From: Microcaldota archaeon
Lineage (GTDB): Archaea > Micrarchaeota > Micrarchaeia > Micrarchaeales > Micrarchaeaceae
Assembly (NCBI GenBank): GCA_021810105.1
Contig: JAJZJM010000001.1
Location: 62,001 to 126,000, forward strand
DNA length: 64,000 nt
Direction of reading: 5' to 3'
The notes under the pieces were generated by a model. That model saw only the letters and a list, made by a program, of their open reading frames with translations. It was not told where the DNA came from and did no database searches. Of this stretch, positions 16,144 through 24,996 are shown piece by piece. Every line of letters begins with the position of its first letter. Position 1 is the first letter of the stretch. The position numbers and the translations under genes are program-made.

Positions 16144-16854
16144 ATGGTATCAAGTCGCGAGTCTGGCGGTCCCGAACACGTAGCAATAATACCAGATGGA
16201 AATAGACGGTGGGCAAGAGGAAGAGGTTTAAAATTGCTCCAGGGCTACAGCGTAGGGATAGACAAGATAATCGACGTAGGATTGTGGGCAAAGATGCTAG
16301 GTGTAAAAACCCTTTCCGTTTGGGCGCTTTCAACTGAAAACCTTGTGGGAAGAAGCAGGCATGAAATAAACCTGCTTTTCAGACTGTATACAAAAGCGGT
16401 ATACGACAGCAAAATACTCAAGATGCTATCAGATAATCATGCAAGAGTAAACGTTATAGGGAATCTATCCCTGCTGCCTGAAAAGCTAAGAAAAGGATTG
16501 CTTATGCTTCAGGAGAAAACCAGCAGATACAATGACCTTTCAATAAACCTGCTTGTAGGATATGGGGGCAAGGATGACCTTACTTTTGCTTTAAAGAGAT
16601 TGTGTGCAAGCAGCATATCGCAGAAAAATATAAACAGCAAGACGATAGAGTCTATGCTTATGACCGCAAATGTACCTGATGTAGACCTTATAATAAGAAC
16701 ATCTGGAGAAAAAAGGCTTTCTGGACTTCTTCCGTGGCAGTCAAACTACTCCGAGCTTTACTTTTCCAAAAAATACTGGCCGGACTTCAACAGGAAGGAT
16801 CTGAAAAGAGCTATAGACACTTATAAAAAAAGGGAGAGAAGGTTCGGCAGATAG
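16144..16854 (+). CDS. uppS: cis-prenyltransferase (polyprenyl diphosphate synthase)
   Basis: A 236-aa protein with the UppS/DHDDS signatures: IIPDGNRRWA at about 15-24 (catalytic Asp18), LSVWALSTEN near 58-67, and RTSGEKRLSGLLPWQ with YSELYF near 195-215. It elongates isoprenyl diphosphates in cis configuration to make the polyprenyl (dolichyl-type) lipid carrier. With the GlcNAc-1-P transferase, GT2 and STT3 genes in this window it supports an N-glycosylation pathway. The DUF2070 gene follows after 15 bp, so the two are probably co-transcribed. Confidence 0.93.
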   Translation: MVSSRESGGPEHVAIIPDGNRRWARGRGLKLLQGYSVGIDKIIDVGLWAKMLGVKTLSVWALSTENLVGRSRHEINLLFRLYTKAVYDSKILKMLSDNHARVNVIGNLSLLPEKLRKGLLMLQEKTSRYNDLSINLLVGYGGKDDLTFALKRLCASSISQKNINSKTIESMLMTANVPDVDLIIRTSGEKRLSGLLPWQSNYSELYFSKKYWPDFNRKDLKRAIDTYKKRERRFGR

Positions 16855-16869
16855 ACTATCTGTGTTGTG

Positions 16870-18702
16870 ATGGCAAGATCCAAAGACCCTGAAAAATACT
16901 CGGCCCTTTTCTCAAAAAGGCTGCCAGAACTCCCCTACCTCTTTGCAGCATTGCTCGCCATGAGCATAATAATTGGAATGGCTGCGGTAAGCATACTTCA
17001 CCTTAGATTTCTTCCATCAAAATTCATAAACTACATATTCATAAACGGCACACTGGCGGGAACGATAGCCATACTTCTTCCAACAGTTCTTACTGCGGTT
17101 GTGATAAAGGCGGCGAGACCTAGATTAAGAATAAAGCATTCTATATTCATCTCGATTATAGGCTCATTCTCGTATTCGATATTCATATTGCTTGGAAGCC
17201 TCCTGCACCTCTTTTTCGGACTGCCGATTGCGACCGTAGTCATACTCGTAGGGGATGCGAGCCTTTTTGCATGGTGGTTCTTCATAAACAAAGTAGTACT
17301 GGGATTTGGCAAGAGGGCGATACTCTTTGCCCTGGTGCAGCCTACCCTCAACGTAATACTCTTTATAGCTGCGAGCAGGTTCATATTCAGGTTCGATACG
17401 CCGTTCAACATATTGATATTGAAGCTTTATGCGGGAATCTTCATATTCATGATTGCAAGCTACCTGCTCCTGTACATTTTCGACAGGCCACTGAAAAAGC
17501 ATCTGGACGTAGGCACGGTTGACATGTTTTCAGGGATGCTGCAGAACTGGCTCTTTGACATTAACACAGCGATATCTTTCAATACAAAACATAGGCTTAC
17601 ACCGGATATAGACACAGACACGGTAGTCATAAAAAAAGGGAATGGTAAAATCAAATCCATATTCTTCGCGCCTCAGATACATTATGGCCCGGCCGGAAGC
17701 CTTGGGGCAAGCAATTTTCCAAACATGCTAGAGACCTTTGTAAATAATAGGTACAAAGCTACGGCGTTCATAATGCACGGAGCGGTAACGGCAGACAGAA
17801 ACCCAATATCCGCCAGCCAGTTTGGCAGCGTTAAAAGGGCATTGATTGAGGGAGTGGAGATGGCACGCAATGCGGGAAATGGCATGAGCATGGAAATTGG
17901 AAAGTATTCTTACGCGAAAGTAACAAGATTGTCTTTGGGCAACACCTCTTTCGCATTTTTCACTAGGGCGCCGAGAATCACAGAGGATATAAGCTATGAG
18001 TGCGCGGAGCTGTTCAGGAAAAAGCTCTCGCGTGATGGGATGACTCCGATACTTATAGATTCTCACAATTCAAGGTTTGAAAGCGCACCAAAAAGCGAGC
18101 TTGCGGGTGTTAAGTACGGCTCGACATCGATGAACGAGTATATAAGGGCGATAGCAGACCTGCATATTGAGCACAGAGCTACCAGAACAAAGGTGGGCGT
18201 TGCTAGCTTCGGGCTTTATGACGCTTTAGGGGCACCGCTAGATTTGGCTAAAGGAAACCTAAACGCGGTAGTTTTCTCTTTTGGCAAGATGAGATACATG
18301 ATGCTGCACTTTAACTCTAACAACATGCTCCCTGCTATGAGAGAGAGCATAATATCCCATATAAGAAAGAAGTACAGGATAACTGCTGAGGTTTATACTA
18401 CAGACACGCATGCTGTAAATTCGATCGAGCACACTGTTGAGAACGTTTTCGGAAGAAAAACTAAATTCAGCAAGATAGCCCCGCACATAGATTCTCTTGT
18501 AGAGCACGCTTTGGCAGACCTTGAAGAGGTGAAGGTGCTGCACAGAAGAGTTGTTATGAAAAAGTTCCCGGTATGGGGCCCTGATGTGGGAGACATGGTA
18601 ATAAAACTTACAAAATCTGTAATCGCGGATGCAAGACTTATGGGGCCGATAGTGATACTGGCGGGATTTATTTTTGCAGCGGTGGTAATATCAATAATCT
18701 AG
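16870..18702 (+). CDS. DUF2070-family archaeal membrane protein
   Basis: A 610-aa protein from ATG 16870 (GTG just before is less likely). The N-terminal 210 residues hold about six to seven membrane segments. A large soluble domain follows with family hallmarks (IHYGPAGSLGASNFPNMLE, MHGAVTADRNP, DSHNSRFE), rich in potential metal ligands. A final membrane span lies at about 590-609. DUF2070 proteins are widespread in archaea and their biochemical role is unknown. Its 3' end overlaps the convergent nfo gene by 4 bp. Confidence 0.8.
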   Translation: MARSKDPEKYSALFSKRLPELPYLFAALLAMSIIIGMAAVSILHLRFLPSKFINYIFINGTLAGTIAILLPTVLTAVVIKAARPRLRIKHSIFISIIGSFSYSIFILLGSLLHLFFGLPIATVVILVGDASLFAWWFFINKVVLGFGKRAILFALVQPTLNVILFIAASRFIFRFDTPFNILILKLYAGIFIFMIASYLLLYIFDRPLKKHLDVGTVDMFSGMLQNWLFDINTAISFNTKHRLTPDIDTDTVVIKKGNGKIKSIFFAPQIHYGPAGSLGASNFPNMLETFVNNRYKATAFIMHGAVTADRNPISASQFGSVKRALIEGVEMARNAGNGMSMEIGKYSYAKVTRLSLGNTSFAFFTRAPRITEDISYECAELFRKKLSRDGMTPILIDSHNSRFESAPKSELAGVKYGSTSMNEYIRAIADLHIEHRATRTKVGVASFGLYDALGAPLDLAKGNLNAVVFSFGKMRYMMLHFNSNNMLPAMRESIISHIRKKYRITAEVYTTDTHAVNSIEHTVENVFGRKTKFSKIAPHIDSLVEHALADLEEVKVLHRRVVMKKFPVWGPDVGDMVIKLTKSVIADARLMGPIVILAGFIFAAVVISII

Positions 18703-19559
18703 TATACGTTCTTCTCTCCAACTGCAGAGATTGCTATTCTTCGCGCCTCGCGCATGTTCATGCCTGAGTCGCCTTCTTCGTTTACAGGGGTCTCCATTAT
18801 AAATGACATGTCCTTGAGTTGCTTCTGCTTGAAAAGAGCCTTAAAGCCTGCAGCGCCTATGTACCCTTTGCCTATGTGCCAGTGCCTGTCCAGTCCGCTT
18901 CCCAAGGGATATTTTGCATCGTTGAGGTGAATAACTCCAAGCCTGTCGAACCCTATATTCTCTTCAAACTGGTTGCACGTCTCTCTCACGCCATTCTCAT
19001 TGCTCAGATCATACCCTGCGGCAAATGCGTGGCATGTATCAAGGCAGACTTTTGCGCGTTCAGACCCAATCTTATGCAGTATCTCGGCTATCTGACCAAA
19101 CTTGGATCCTACGCTATTTCTGTATCCAGATGAATTCTCTAGAAACAGAGAAGCCCCATCAGTATTTTCAAGTGCGTACCTTATGGTCTTTGATGCGGTT
19201 TCTACACCTGCACTTTCGCCACTGCCAGTGTGGGAGCCTATATGAACAACAAGTCCTTTTATGCCAAGCATATTGCAGCTTTCTATATTGGCAACCAGCA
19301 TATCTATGCTTTTCCTGTTTATTGAAGAATCAGAAGAAGAGGGGTTGCAGAGATAAGGAACGTGCGCAAATGGGGCAATGCCGCTCCGTTTTATAATTCC
19401 TTTGAAAATTTGAGCCTCTTCTTCATCAATTGGGCTGTGCTTCCATGAACGGGGGTTGCTTGCAAATATCTGAAATGCTCCGTAGCCCTCACGCTCTGCT
19501 AAAGCAGGGGCGTTTGATGCCCCGCCAGATATTGAAAGATGAAAGCCTAATCTTAGCAT
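18699..19559 (-). CDS. nfo: endonuclease IV (AP endonuclease)
   Basis: A 286-aa TIM-barrel protein starting FHLSISGG. The trinuclear zinc ligands are in recognisable places: HVPYL, VVHIGSHTG, LENSSG, CLDTCHAFAAGYD, VIHLNDA, DRHWHIGKGYIG and METP near the end. It incises abasic sites and some oxidised bases in base-excision repair, and would work downstream of glycosylases. The length is standard. Its ATG is immediately adjacent to the divergent start assigned to the histone gene. Confidence 0.92.
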   Translation of the reverse strand: MLRLGFHLSISGGASNAPALAEREGYGAFQIFASNPRSWKHSPIDEEEAQIFKGIIKRSGIAPFAHVPYLCNPSSSDSSINRKSIDMLVANIESCNMLGIKGLVVHIGSHTGSGESAGVETASKTIRYALENTDGASLFLENSSGYRNSVGSKFGQIAEILHKIGSERAKVCLDTCHAFAAGYDLSNENGVRETCNQFEENIGFDRLGVIHLNDAKYPLGSGLDRHWHIGKGYIGAAGFKALFKQKQLKDMSFIMETPVNEEGDSGMNMREARRIAISAVGEKNVY

Positions 19560-19886
19560 ATGATCAATTCTACAAGAATGCCACTAATCGGATTGCTTCA
19601 CATTGATTTAAAAAGATTTCTTAATAATACTTCTCCACCAGGTGTTGTTTTGGGGAAACGAAGGGGATTCAGTCTTTACGATATAGAGGAATTTCTGAAG
19701 GAGGTAGGGTGCACGAGGGTTAGCGAAAGTGCAGTAATAAGCCTTGAGAAAGAGCTGGAGGACACTGTAAAAGAGCTAGTGACGGATGCAGAGGTATATG
19801 CGCACTATGCCGGAAGGAGAAGACTGATAAAGCGCTCAGACGTAGAGCTTGCCACAAGCTCTTATGAAAAATCTGAAGGCCCATGA
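19560..19886 (+). CDS. archaeal histone-fold protein with N-terminal extension
   Basis: A 108-aa protein. The C-terminal 70 residues match archaeal HMf-type histones: SESAVISLEKELEDTVKELV, AEVYAHYAGRR and IKRSDVELA, the last two being the L2/alpha3 DNA-binding signature. About 35 extra residues precede the fold. The start is uncertain: ATG 19560 abuts the nfo ATG with no space for a promoter, ATG 19578 is possible, and TTG 19650 would give a normal-sized 78-aa histone. It presumably binds and compacts DNA as a dimer or hypernucleosome. Confidence 0.82.
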   Translation: MINSTRMPLIGLLHIDLKRFLNNTSPPGVVLGKRRGFSLYDIEEFLKEVGCTRVSESAVISLEKELEDTVKELVTDAEVYAHYAGRRRLIKRSDVELATSSYEKSEGP

Positions 19887-19918
19887 CGTTGCTTGCATCT
19901 GTAGATGCATATATTATT

Positions 19919-20974
19919 TTAAAGAAGCAACGCAGCCTTTAATGCGAATGCGAGCAGGACAAAACCAACCTCTATGAATGAAAAATAGAGAGTAACCTCC
20001 CATTCCTTGCATCTTTTTATGTTCATTATAAGATGGGTCCAACTGTATATTTTCCTGCCATAAGGAGGCTCCATTGTGCCATCATTCCTTCTTTTGCCCA
20101 AATCTGTGACTTTGAATCTCCTCCTTAAATGAAGCAGGAATTCTATTATCCAAGGCATAAAGACTATAACTCCGAAAGATTCCATATTGCCGAGCACCAT
20201 TGATGCTATGAGCGCAGTTCCAACGCAATACGTGAATGAGTCGCCAGGCAGCACTTTGGAGGGGTATATGTTGAATACAAGAAAAGCCAACAATGACGCT
20301 GAAAGCGTAGCTGTTATAATTGCGCCGGTATAAGTGCCGAACATAAAGCTGTATATGAGCAATGCCAGCGATGCTATAAGAGCAGACGCTGGAGAGATTC
20401 CGTCAAATCCTCCCAAAAGATTGAATGAATTTGCAGCAAATATTATGGCTAAGGGAAGTATTATAAGAGGGTAGAATATTCCAAAGTTTACCGTGCCTAT
20501 TATAGGTATGCGAACTGCTGACACGCCAGCGTTTACAACCATAAGAGGTATCGCGCCCAGAAGGGTAAGCAGTGGTTTCTGCCATTGAGGCAGTCCCTTC
20601 CTTGTATCCATCATATCTGTGGCCTTGACAAGCTTTCTCTTTACATTTATGTCATCCAAAAAGCCAACCATAGATATCATTACTACGGACAGGACGGTAG
20701 CAAACAGGTATATCAATGATGCCGCAGGTATGTACAGAGGGTGTTGCGGTGAGGGAAACCTGCTTCCGAATATATAAGTGAAGATCCCCATTGCTAGTCC
20801 GAATGCAACGGCAATGCCGCCGCTGCCAGGCAATGTTGGCCTGTTCTTTTTATTGTGATCTATGGAAGTGACTCCAGACTCCATCATGTAATTTATTACA
20901 AACTTTGTTCCTAGGAGCGTTACGATAAAAGCGATAATTGAAGGGATTATTATTGTCAAATAGGTGTGCGCCAT
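19919..20974 (-). CDS. UDP-GlcNAc:polyprenyl-phosphate GlcNAc-1-phosphate transferase (GPT/MraY family)
   Basis: A 351-aa protein with about ten membrane segments. Family motifs are GFLDDINVKRKL (magnesium-binding Asp pair, about 104-115), NSFNLLGGFDGIS (about 182-194) and PGDSFTY (about 239-245). It transfers a sugar-1-phosphate to the polyprenyl phosphate carrier, the first membrane step of lipid-linked glycan assembly, and so links uppS to STT3. The donor sugar is assumed from the family (GlcNAc in Alg7/AglH). The gene stands alone and converges with the histone gene. Confidence 0.87.
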   Translation of the reverse strand: MAHTYLTIIIPSIIAFIVTLLGTKFVINYMMESGVTSIDHNKKNRPTLPGSGGIAVAFGLAMGIFTYIFGSRFPSPQHPLYIPAASLIYLFATVLSVVMISMVGFLDDINVKRKLVKATDMMDTRKGLPQWQKPLLTLLGAIPLMVVNAGVSAVRIPIIGTVNFGIFYPLIILPLAIIFAANSFNLLGGFDGISPASALIASLALLIYSFMFGTYTGAIITATLSASLLAFLVFNIYPSKVLPGDSFTYCVGTALIASMVLGNMESFGVIVFMPWIIEFLLHLRRRFKVTDLGKRRNDGTMEPPYGRKIYSWTHLIMNIKRCKEWEVTLYFSFIEVGFVLLAFALKAALLL

Positions 20975-21280
20975 TCAATGCACCTCAGTTAATACCGATT
21001 ATAAAATAAATGCGTGCCTATTTAAACCTATCAAACTCTGGCAGTCTTGATATGCCGAGTCAATAGAGGTGGTTATGGTATGGCAAAGATTAACTAATCC
21101 CTATATAGCCAATTATAGGGTTAATGTTTCTTTTAACTATGCGATTGTTGGCCTTGTTCTCATCAGATATACAAAGAGCGGATAACTTTTAGAAACATTC
21201 CAGGCCGCAGAATTAAAGCCCTACAATCTGTTTAGAATCTGCAATTAAGATTTCAATGCAAAGTCAAAAGAAAATTAATG
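20975..21280. other. intergenic region with stem-loop
   Basis: About 306 bp without a gene between two minus-strand genes. It contains CCCTATA (21099-21105) and TATAGGG (21114-21120) with outer ATTAA (21089-21093) and TTAAT (21121-21125), a stem-loop that could end transcription of the pilin-like gene. AT-rich boxes near 21005-21030 (..ATTATAAAATAAATG..) are candidate promoter elements for the GlcNAc-1-P transferase. Nothing else is supported. Confidence 0.4.
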
Positions 21281-22231
21281 TTATGGAGGTGTGTAGCCAG
21301 ACTCCCAGCTGCTAATAAAAGTAATGCCATTTATAGGTGCATTGTTATTTCCAGAATAATCTTCGTTTCCATTGAGAGGATACCAAGCAACAAGATTCTG
21401 CAGGTATATAGGTGCACCGCCTATTCCCTCTTGATAAAGGGCTTGAATTTCGTTTGCTGAAAGCGAAGTGTTGTAGATTTGAATGTTTGAAATAAGTCCA
21501 TTTCCAGAACCACAACAGTAACCTATCGCTAACGGTACGCCTTCTGAAGAGAGTGGGATTGTACCTTGCAGATTTGCACTTCCGAGCGGATTGCCATTTA
21601 GGTATGATACAAGGTTATTTGAGGACAAGCTCCCAGAGAATGTAAGCCCCAAAAAGTACCATCTATTAAGGTTTATTGTAGCCGATTGCACATCAGTATC
21701 TGGCCCAGTTATTGTATTTGCAGCAAATCCTACAGAATTTTGGCATGCGTATACGTCAAAACAGTTATAACCGCAGGCGGTATTAAAATTCCCAAAACCT
21801 ACAACATGAGGCCAACAGCTTGCTGTAGTTTGCTGGTCATACCAGAAAGTTAATGTTATCTGGCTTAAATCATGGATATTAAGCTGAGAGGGCACACCCA
21901 GACCGTATGTATTACCTCCGAAGCCGAGTGTAGCCACATACTCTGGCAGCTCGCCATTGCATTGCCCTACTAAAGAGGTCTGGGCATTGCTCCTAAACAC
22001 TTGGCAGGCGCCCGGTTGCGCCTTAGGCGCAAAATTAGCAGCATTAAAAACACCCAATGAGAACAGCGCGACAAGAACAATTGCAATAATCAGAATTGCC
22101 CAACCGTATGTCATTAGATATTCCATAGCGCTTTGCGCTCTTGCACGCACTTTTGCTAGGCATATTATTGTAATATCTTTTTGATTAGGTTTTTTCTGAT
22201 TTCTTTTTATTGATTGTTTCATTTTTCGCAT
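21281..22231 (-). CDS. pilin-like protein with LamG-type lectin domain
   Basis: A 316-aa protein. After a basic leader comes AQSAMEYLMTYGWAILIIAIV (about 32-52): a Q-S-x-x-E class III/type IV prepilin-like site followed by one hydrophobic helix. The remaining part, with two clustered cysteine regions, has LamG/concanavalin-like features (WYFLGLTFSGSLSSNNLVSY, GLISNIQIYNTSLSANEIQ, WYPLNGNEDYSGNN). Such fusions display carbohydrate-binding domains on archaeal surfaces. It probably is processed by a prepilin peptidase, or stays anchored by the helix. It may bind host or own surface glycans. TATA-like TTAAAATA lies about 25 bp upstream. Confidence 0.8.
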   Translation of the reverse strand: MRKMKQSIKRNQKKPNQKDITIICLAKVRARAQSAMEYLMTYGWAILIIAIVLVALFSLGVFNAANFAPKAQPGACQVFRSNAQTSLVGQCNGELPEYVATLGFGGNTYGLGVPSQLNIHDLSQITLTFWYDQQTTASCWPHVVGFGNFNTACGYNCFDVYACQNSVGFAANTITGPDTDVQSATINLNRWYFLGLTFSGSLSSNNLVSYLNGNPLGSANLQGTIPLSSEGVPLAIGYCCGSGNGLISNIQIYNTSLSANEIQALYQEGIGGAPIYLQNLVAWYPLNGNEDYSGNNNAPINGITFISSWESGYTPP

Positions 22232-22513
22232 ATGCTCGCTTATCCATACTATTAAAATAATTTAAATCTTTTGTTAGGTTTAAGTCGAATTTTCCAATGA
22301 TTCCTCAAATAGATTGCCGAATGTAATTACATTAATGGCAAGACACAATATAATCAAGTCATCAAAAAAATACAACAAGTTTGCAGGCACTGAGATTAAA
22401 CCATAATAAGTTGATCTATCTTATAGCAACCTTTGACATAGTTAAGAGCAAGCATTTAAACACGTGTATTTATCAAGAGTTTATTAAATATTGAATAGAT
22501 ATAATCTTATTGT
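22232..22513. other. AT-rich intergenic region
   Basis: 282 bp between the divergent pilin-like gene and tRNA-Arg. No ORF, repeat or strong stem-loop was found. TTATTAAATATT at 22481-22492 is a plausible TATA element for the tRNA, and TTAAAATA at 22252-22259 for the pilin-like gene. Confidence 0.4.
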
Positions 22514-22587
22514 GCCCTTGTAGTATAACTTGGATAGAACATGGGCTTGCGGAGCCTGTGATCCGGGTTCAAATCCCGGCAAGGGCG
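22514..22587 (+). tRNA. tRNA-Arg (anticodon GCG)
   Basis: Acceptor GCCCTTG pairs with CAAGGGC. The anticodon loop TTGCGGA gives GCG (CGC codons), on a stem with two wobble pairs. The T-arm is CCGGG/CCCGG with loop TTCAAAT and the discriminator is G. It has no intron and no encoded CCA. Confidence 0.92.
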
Positions 22588-22675
22588 TTCTTTTTTTTTG
22601 AGAGCGTGTTTATCCTATGTATCTTAGTATAAGAGAATATGAAGAACCGCTTTATATAATCATTACTAATGCTTA

Positions 22676-22864
22676 ATGGTGAGATATATGGGAAAAAAAT
22701 TTGCATGCAAGAGCATAGGTCTTCAGTGCGGGTTTGTAGCGCACGCTTCTGATGAGAATGCGCTTCTGACGCAAATAGCACAGCACGCAAAAACTGCTCA
22801 CAACATGAGCAGCATAGACCAAGAGACTCTTATGAAAGTAAAGGCAGCCATAGAAGAAGAATAA
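22676..22864 (+). CDS. DUF1059 small protein
   Basis: A 62-aa protein with the DUF1059 pattern: an FACKSIGLQCGF start (two cysteines), then a helix and HAKTAHNM. The cysteines and histidines could bind a metal, but the family has no known function. ATG 22676 is preferred because TTTATATAAT (22651-22660) lies about 22 bp upstream; ATG 22688 remains possible. The gene is monocistronic behind tRNA-Arg. Confidence 0.75.
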   Translation: MVRYMGKKFACKSIGLQCGFVAHASDENALLTQIAQHAKTAHNMSSIDQETLMKVKAAIEEE

Positions 22865-22888
22865 TCCCGGTCTTTACTGAAATGTTTG

Positions 22889-23326
22889 TTACACGTCTAA
22901 GACTGCTTTTACCAGCCACGCCTTTGGACTTTCTTTTACTTCCATCCCAAACCTTGATACACCCTTAACGTAGATATATGAATATTTGGGCTTCTGTTGC
23001 TTTGCGCTTATCACAGCGTATATTCCGTATGTACTTTTTTTATTCTGTATATTTAGTTTCTCAACCCCATACCCGAATACGTTTCTGGAGTCGGTAGCCG
23101 AAAGTACATCCTGAAGCACAATCCAGAGCAGGTCTTCTATATTATTTGCAGAATCCCTTATCACAATTCTGCTCTTCTTGCTTTTTGACTTTTTAATAGC
23201 GGCAGTATCTGCGACTGTATCTAACATTGCAAGTATCGCATTTGCAAAAGCCGCCTCAATGGAAGGCCCCTTTGCAACAAACTCAACATCTGCTGTATGC
23301 TCCTTGAATTCGTAACCTTTCTGCAT
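22889..23326 (-). CDS. archease
   Basis: A 145-aa protein beginning with the archease signature (EHTADVEFVAKG at about 8-19). The acidic/histidine metal site is distributed over this strand and the C-terminal KGVSRFGMEVKES. Archease activates the RNA ligase RtcB (guanylylation turnover, NTP choice) in tRNA splicing and RNA repair. Its presence implies RtcB elsewhere and intron-containing or split tRNAs, although the tRNAs seen here have no introns. The gene is alone and converges with the DUF1059 gene. Confidence 0.88.
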   Translation of the reverse strand: MQKGYEFKEHTADVEFVAKGPSIEAAFANAILAMLDTVADTAAIKKSKSKKSRIVIRDSANNIEDLLWIVLQDVLSATDSRNVFGYGVEKLNIQNKKSTYGIYAVISAKQQKPKYSYIYVKGVSRFGMEVKESPKAWLVKAVLDV

Positions 23327-23463
23327 TTTGGCACTGCTTATGTTTTTATGCTATTATTTATTAATCTTGAGTGCAAGAGCTATATGTCCGATGAAGAAAA
23401 GAGTAACTACTGAAACGTGATGAAGCCCATTTCGGCCGAGGACAAATTTTGCTTTGTGTTGCT

Positions 23464-24996
23464 ATGAAAATGGCTGAGAAGTTTTTTGGAATAATTGTGC
23501 TGTTTGTTGCCGTGCTAATGTCAACAATAGTGATAATTTCAAAGGCAAATTTTTCAATACTGGATACAGACCCGTCCACTTATGTAATAGTCGTCATGCT
23601 GATGGCTTTTGCCCTGATAGTATTTTCAATAAAGGAGAGGCTCAAACTTAATAAGAATAGAAATGATTTCATACTTGGGGCAATAATCTTCATCGCATAT
23701 ATATTGCTGCTATCGTATGTCAGGGTTGCGATGTCTTTCGCATTCAGTTCATTTGGCATAGATGCATTGCTTATCAGCCTTCCAATAATATCTTTCGTAA
23801 TAATTCTTTTTGGAAGAGATGGAGCCAAAAAACTATGGCCAATTGCAATGTACTACATGTTCGCATCGCCTTTGCTGCTCATGCCTCTGCTGCTGCAGAA
23901 CGGCTCCTTTGCTAGAATAAATGCCGAATTTGTCTATTATTCGTTAAAAGCGCTCGGGGTGCCGGTTAGCCTGAATGGCATAACAATAGCATCCCAGGCA
24001 AGCACATCCATATCTATAGCATCAACATGCGCACCGCTAGGAACTTTTGTGGCGCTCATAATGTTCCTTCTGCCTGTAGCATACTTGTACAATGGAAGAA
24101 GAAGCCGCAAGGCATTGTGGATAACCTCAGGGGTAGCCCTTATGCTGCTGTTTAATTTTATAAGAATGTTCGGCATTGCATACGCGTGGAGCTATTACGG
24201 GATAAACCAGGCGATATCCACCTTCCATATTTTTGCTGGTCAGATACTTTTCTATGCTGCAATAATCATAATGCTGCTTATAACTGGCAGATACGGCCTG
24301 AAAATACCCACAGGTGATAGAAGAGGAAAAAGGAAGGTGCCGGCAATTAAGGGCGTGAGAGACGTCGGATACGGATTTGCCATAGTCCTTGTCTTAGCTT
24401 TTGTTGCTTTTGTCTTTTCCGTGCCGTATTTGAGGGCATCGTATACCTCACCCACTCTTTTTTACAGCAACATATCGCAGAACCAGAACATATTTTTATA
24501 CAAAGAGGCGGGCAATCTTGTTGCACAGAACTATAATTCTATAATAGGGATAGGGAGCAACGGAACCAGTTATGCTTATGCCATTGTCAATTTGACAGAC
24601 CAGAACGAGAGTACATACATAATAGCATCAGCCACTGGGATTCCCATTTTCGGCAAATTGCCTGCCAGCGCTATGGCGGCATCCTATAACAAGAGATCCT
24701 ATCTTCTGCAAAACGGGGTAAGCCTGAGAGCAGCGGACCTTGTTTCAGGAAATTACACTTTTGTAATTAACTACTTTGCAGTTCCTGTAGAGATAGGGAA
24801 TAATGCCTTCTCGCTGAACTATGAATTTTTCAAGCTCTTGGGAGGGCAGACATGCACGCAGCCGGGATATGTGCAGATAGGCATTGTGAACTACATAGAG
24901 TCGGAGATATACAATATATTATCAGGGCAGTTCGGATCCTCTTCTAATAATCTGATCTGCCAGGCTTATGTTACAGCGGCTTCATCTGGAGTCTGA
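23464..24996 (+). CDS. archaeosortase/exosortase-family transpeptidase
   Basis: A 510-aa protein from ATG 23464 (a TTG at 23449 is less likely). About eight to nine membrane segments contain the invariant triad: Cys in ASTCAPLGTF (about 189), Arg in LFNFIRMFG (about 234) and His in STFHIFAGQ (about 255), with family-like spacing. A C-terminal exported domain of about 190 residues follows the last membrane span. Archaeosortases cut a C-terminal sorting tripartite tail from surface proteins and attach a lipid. No obvious substrate tail was found here; the S-layer protein lacks one. It overlaps the convergent lysS gene by 31 bp. Confidence 0.83.
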   Translation: MKMAEKFFGIIVLFVAVLMSTIVIISKANFSILDTDPSTYVIVVMLMAFALIVFSIKERLKLNKNRNDFILGAIIFIAYILLLSYVRVAMSFAFSSFGIDALLISLPIISFVIILFGRDGAKKLWPIAMYYMFASPLLLMPLLLQNGSFARINAEFVYYSLKALGVPVSLNGITIASQASTSISIASTCAPLGTFVALIMFLLPVAYLYNGRRSRKALWITSGVALMLLFNFIRMFGIAYAWSYYGINQAISTFHIFAGQILFYAAIIIMLLITGRYGLKIPTGDRRGKRKVPAIKGVRDVGYGFAIVLVLAFVAFVFSVPYLRASYTSPTLFYSNISQNQNIFLYKEAGNLVAQNYNSIIGIGSNGTSYAYAIVNLTDQNESTYIIASATGIPIFGKLPASAMAASYNKRSYLLQNGVSLRAADLVSGNYTFVINYFAVPVEIGNNAFSLNYEFFKLLGGQTCTQPGYVQIGIVNYIESEIYNILSGQFGSSSNNLICQAYVTAASSGV

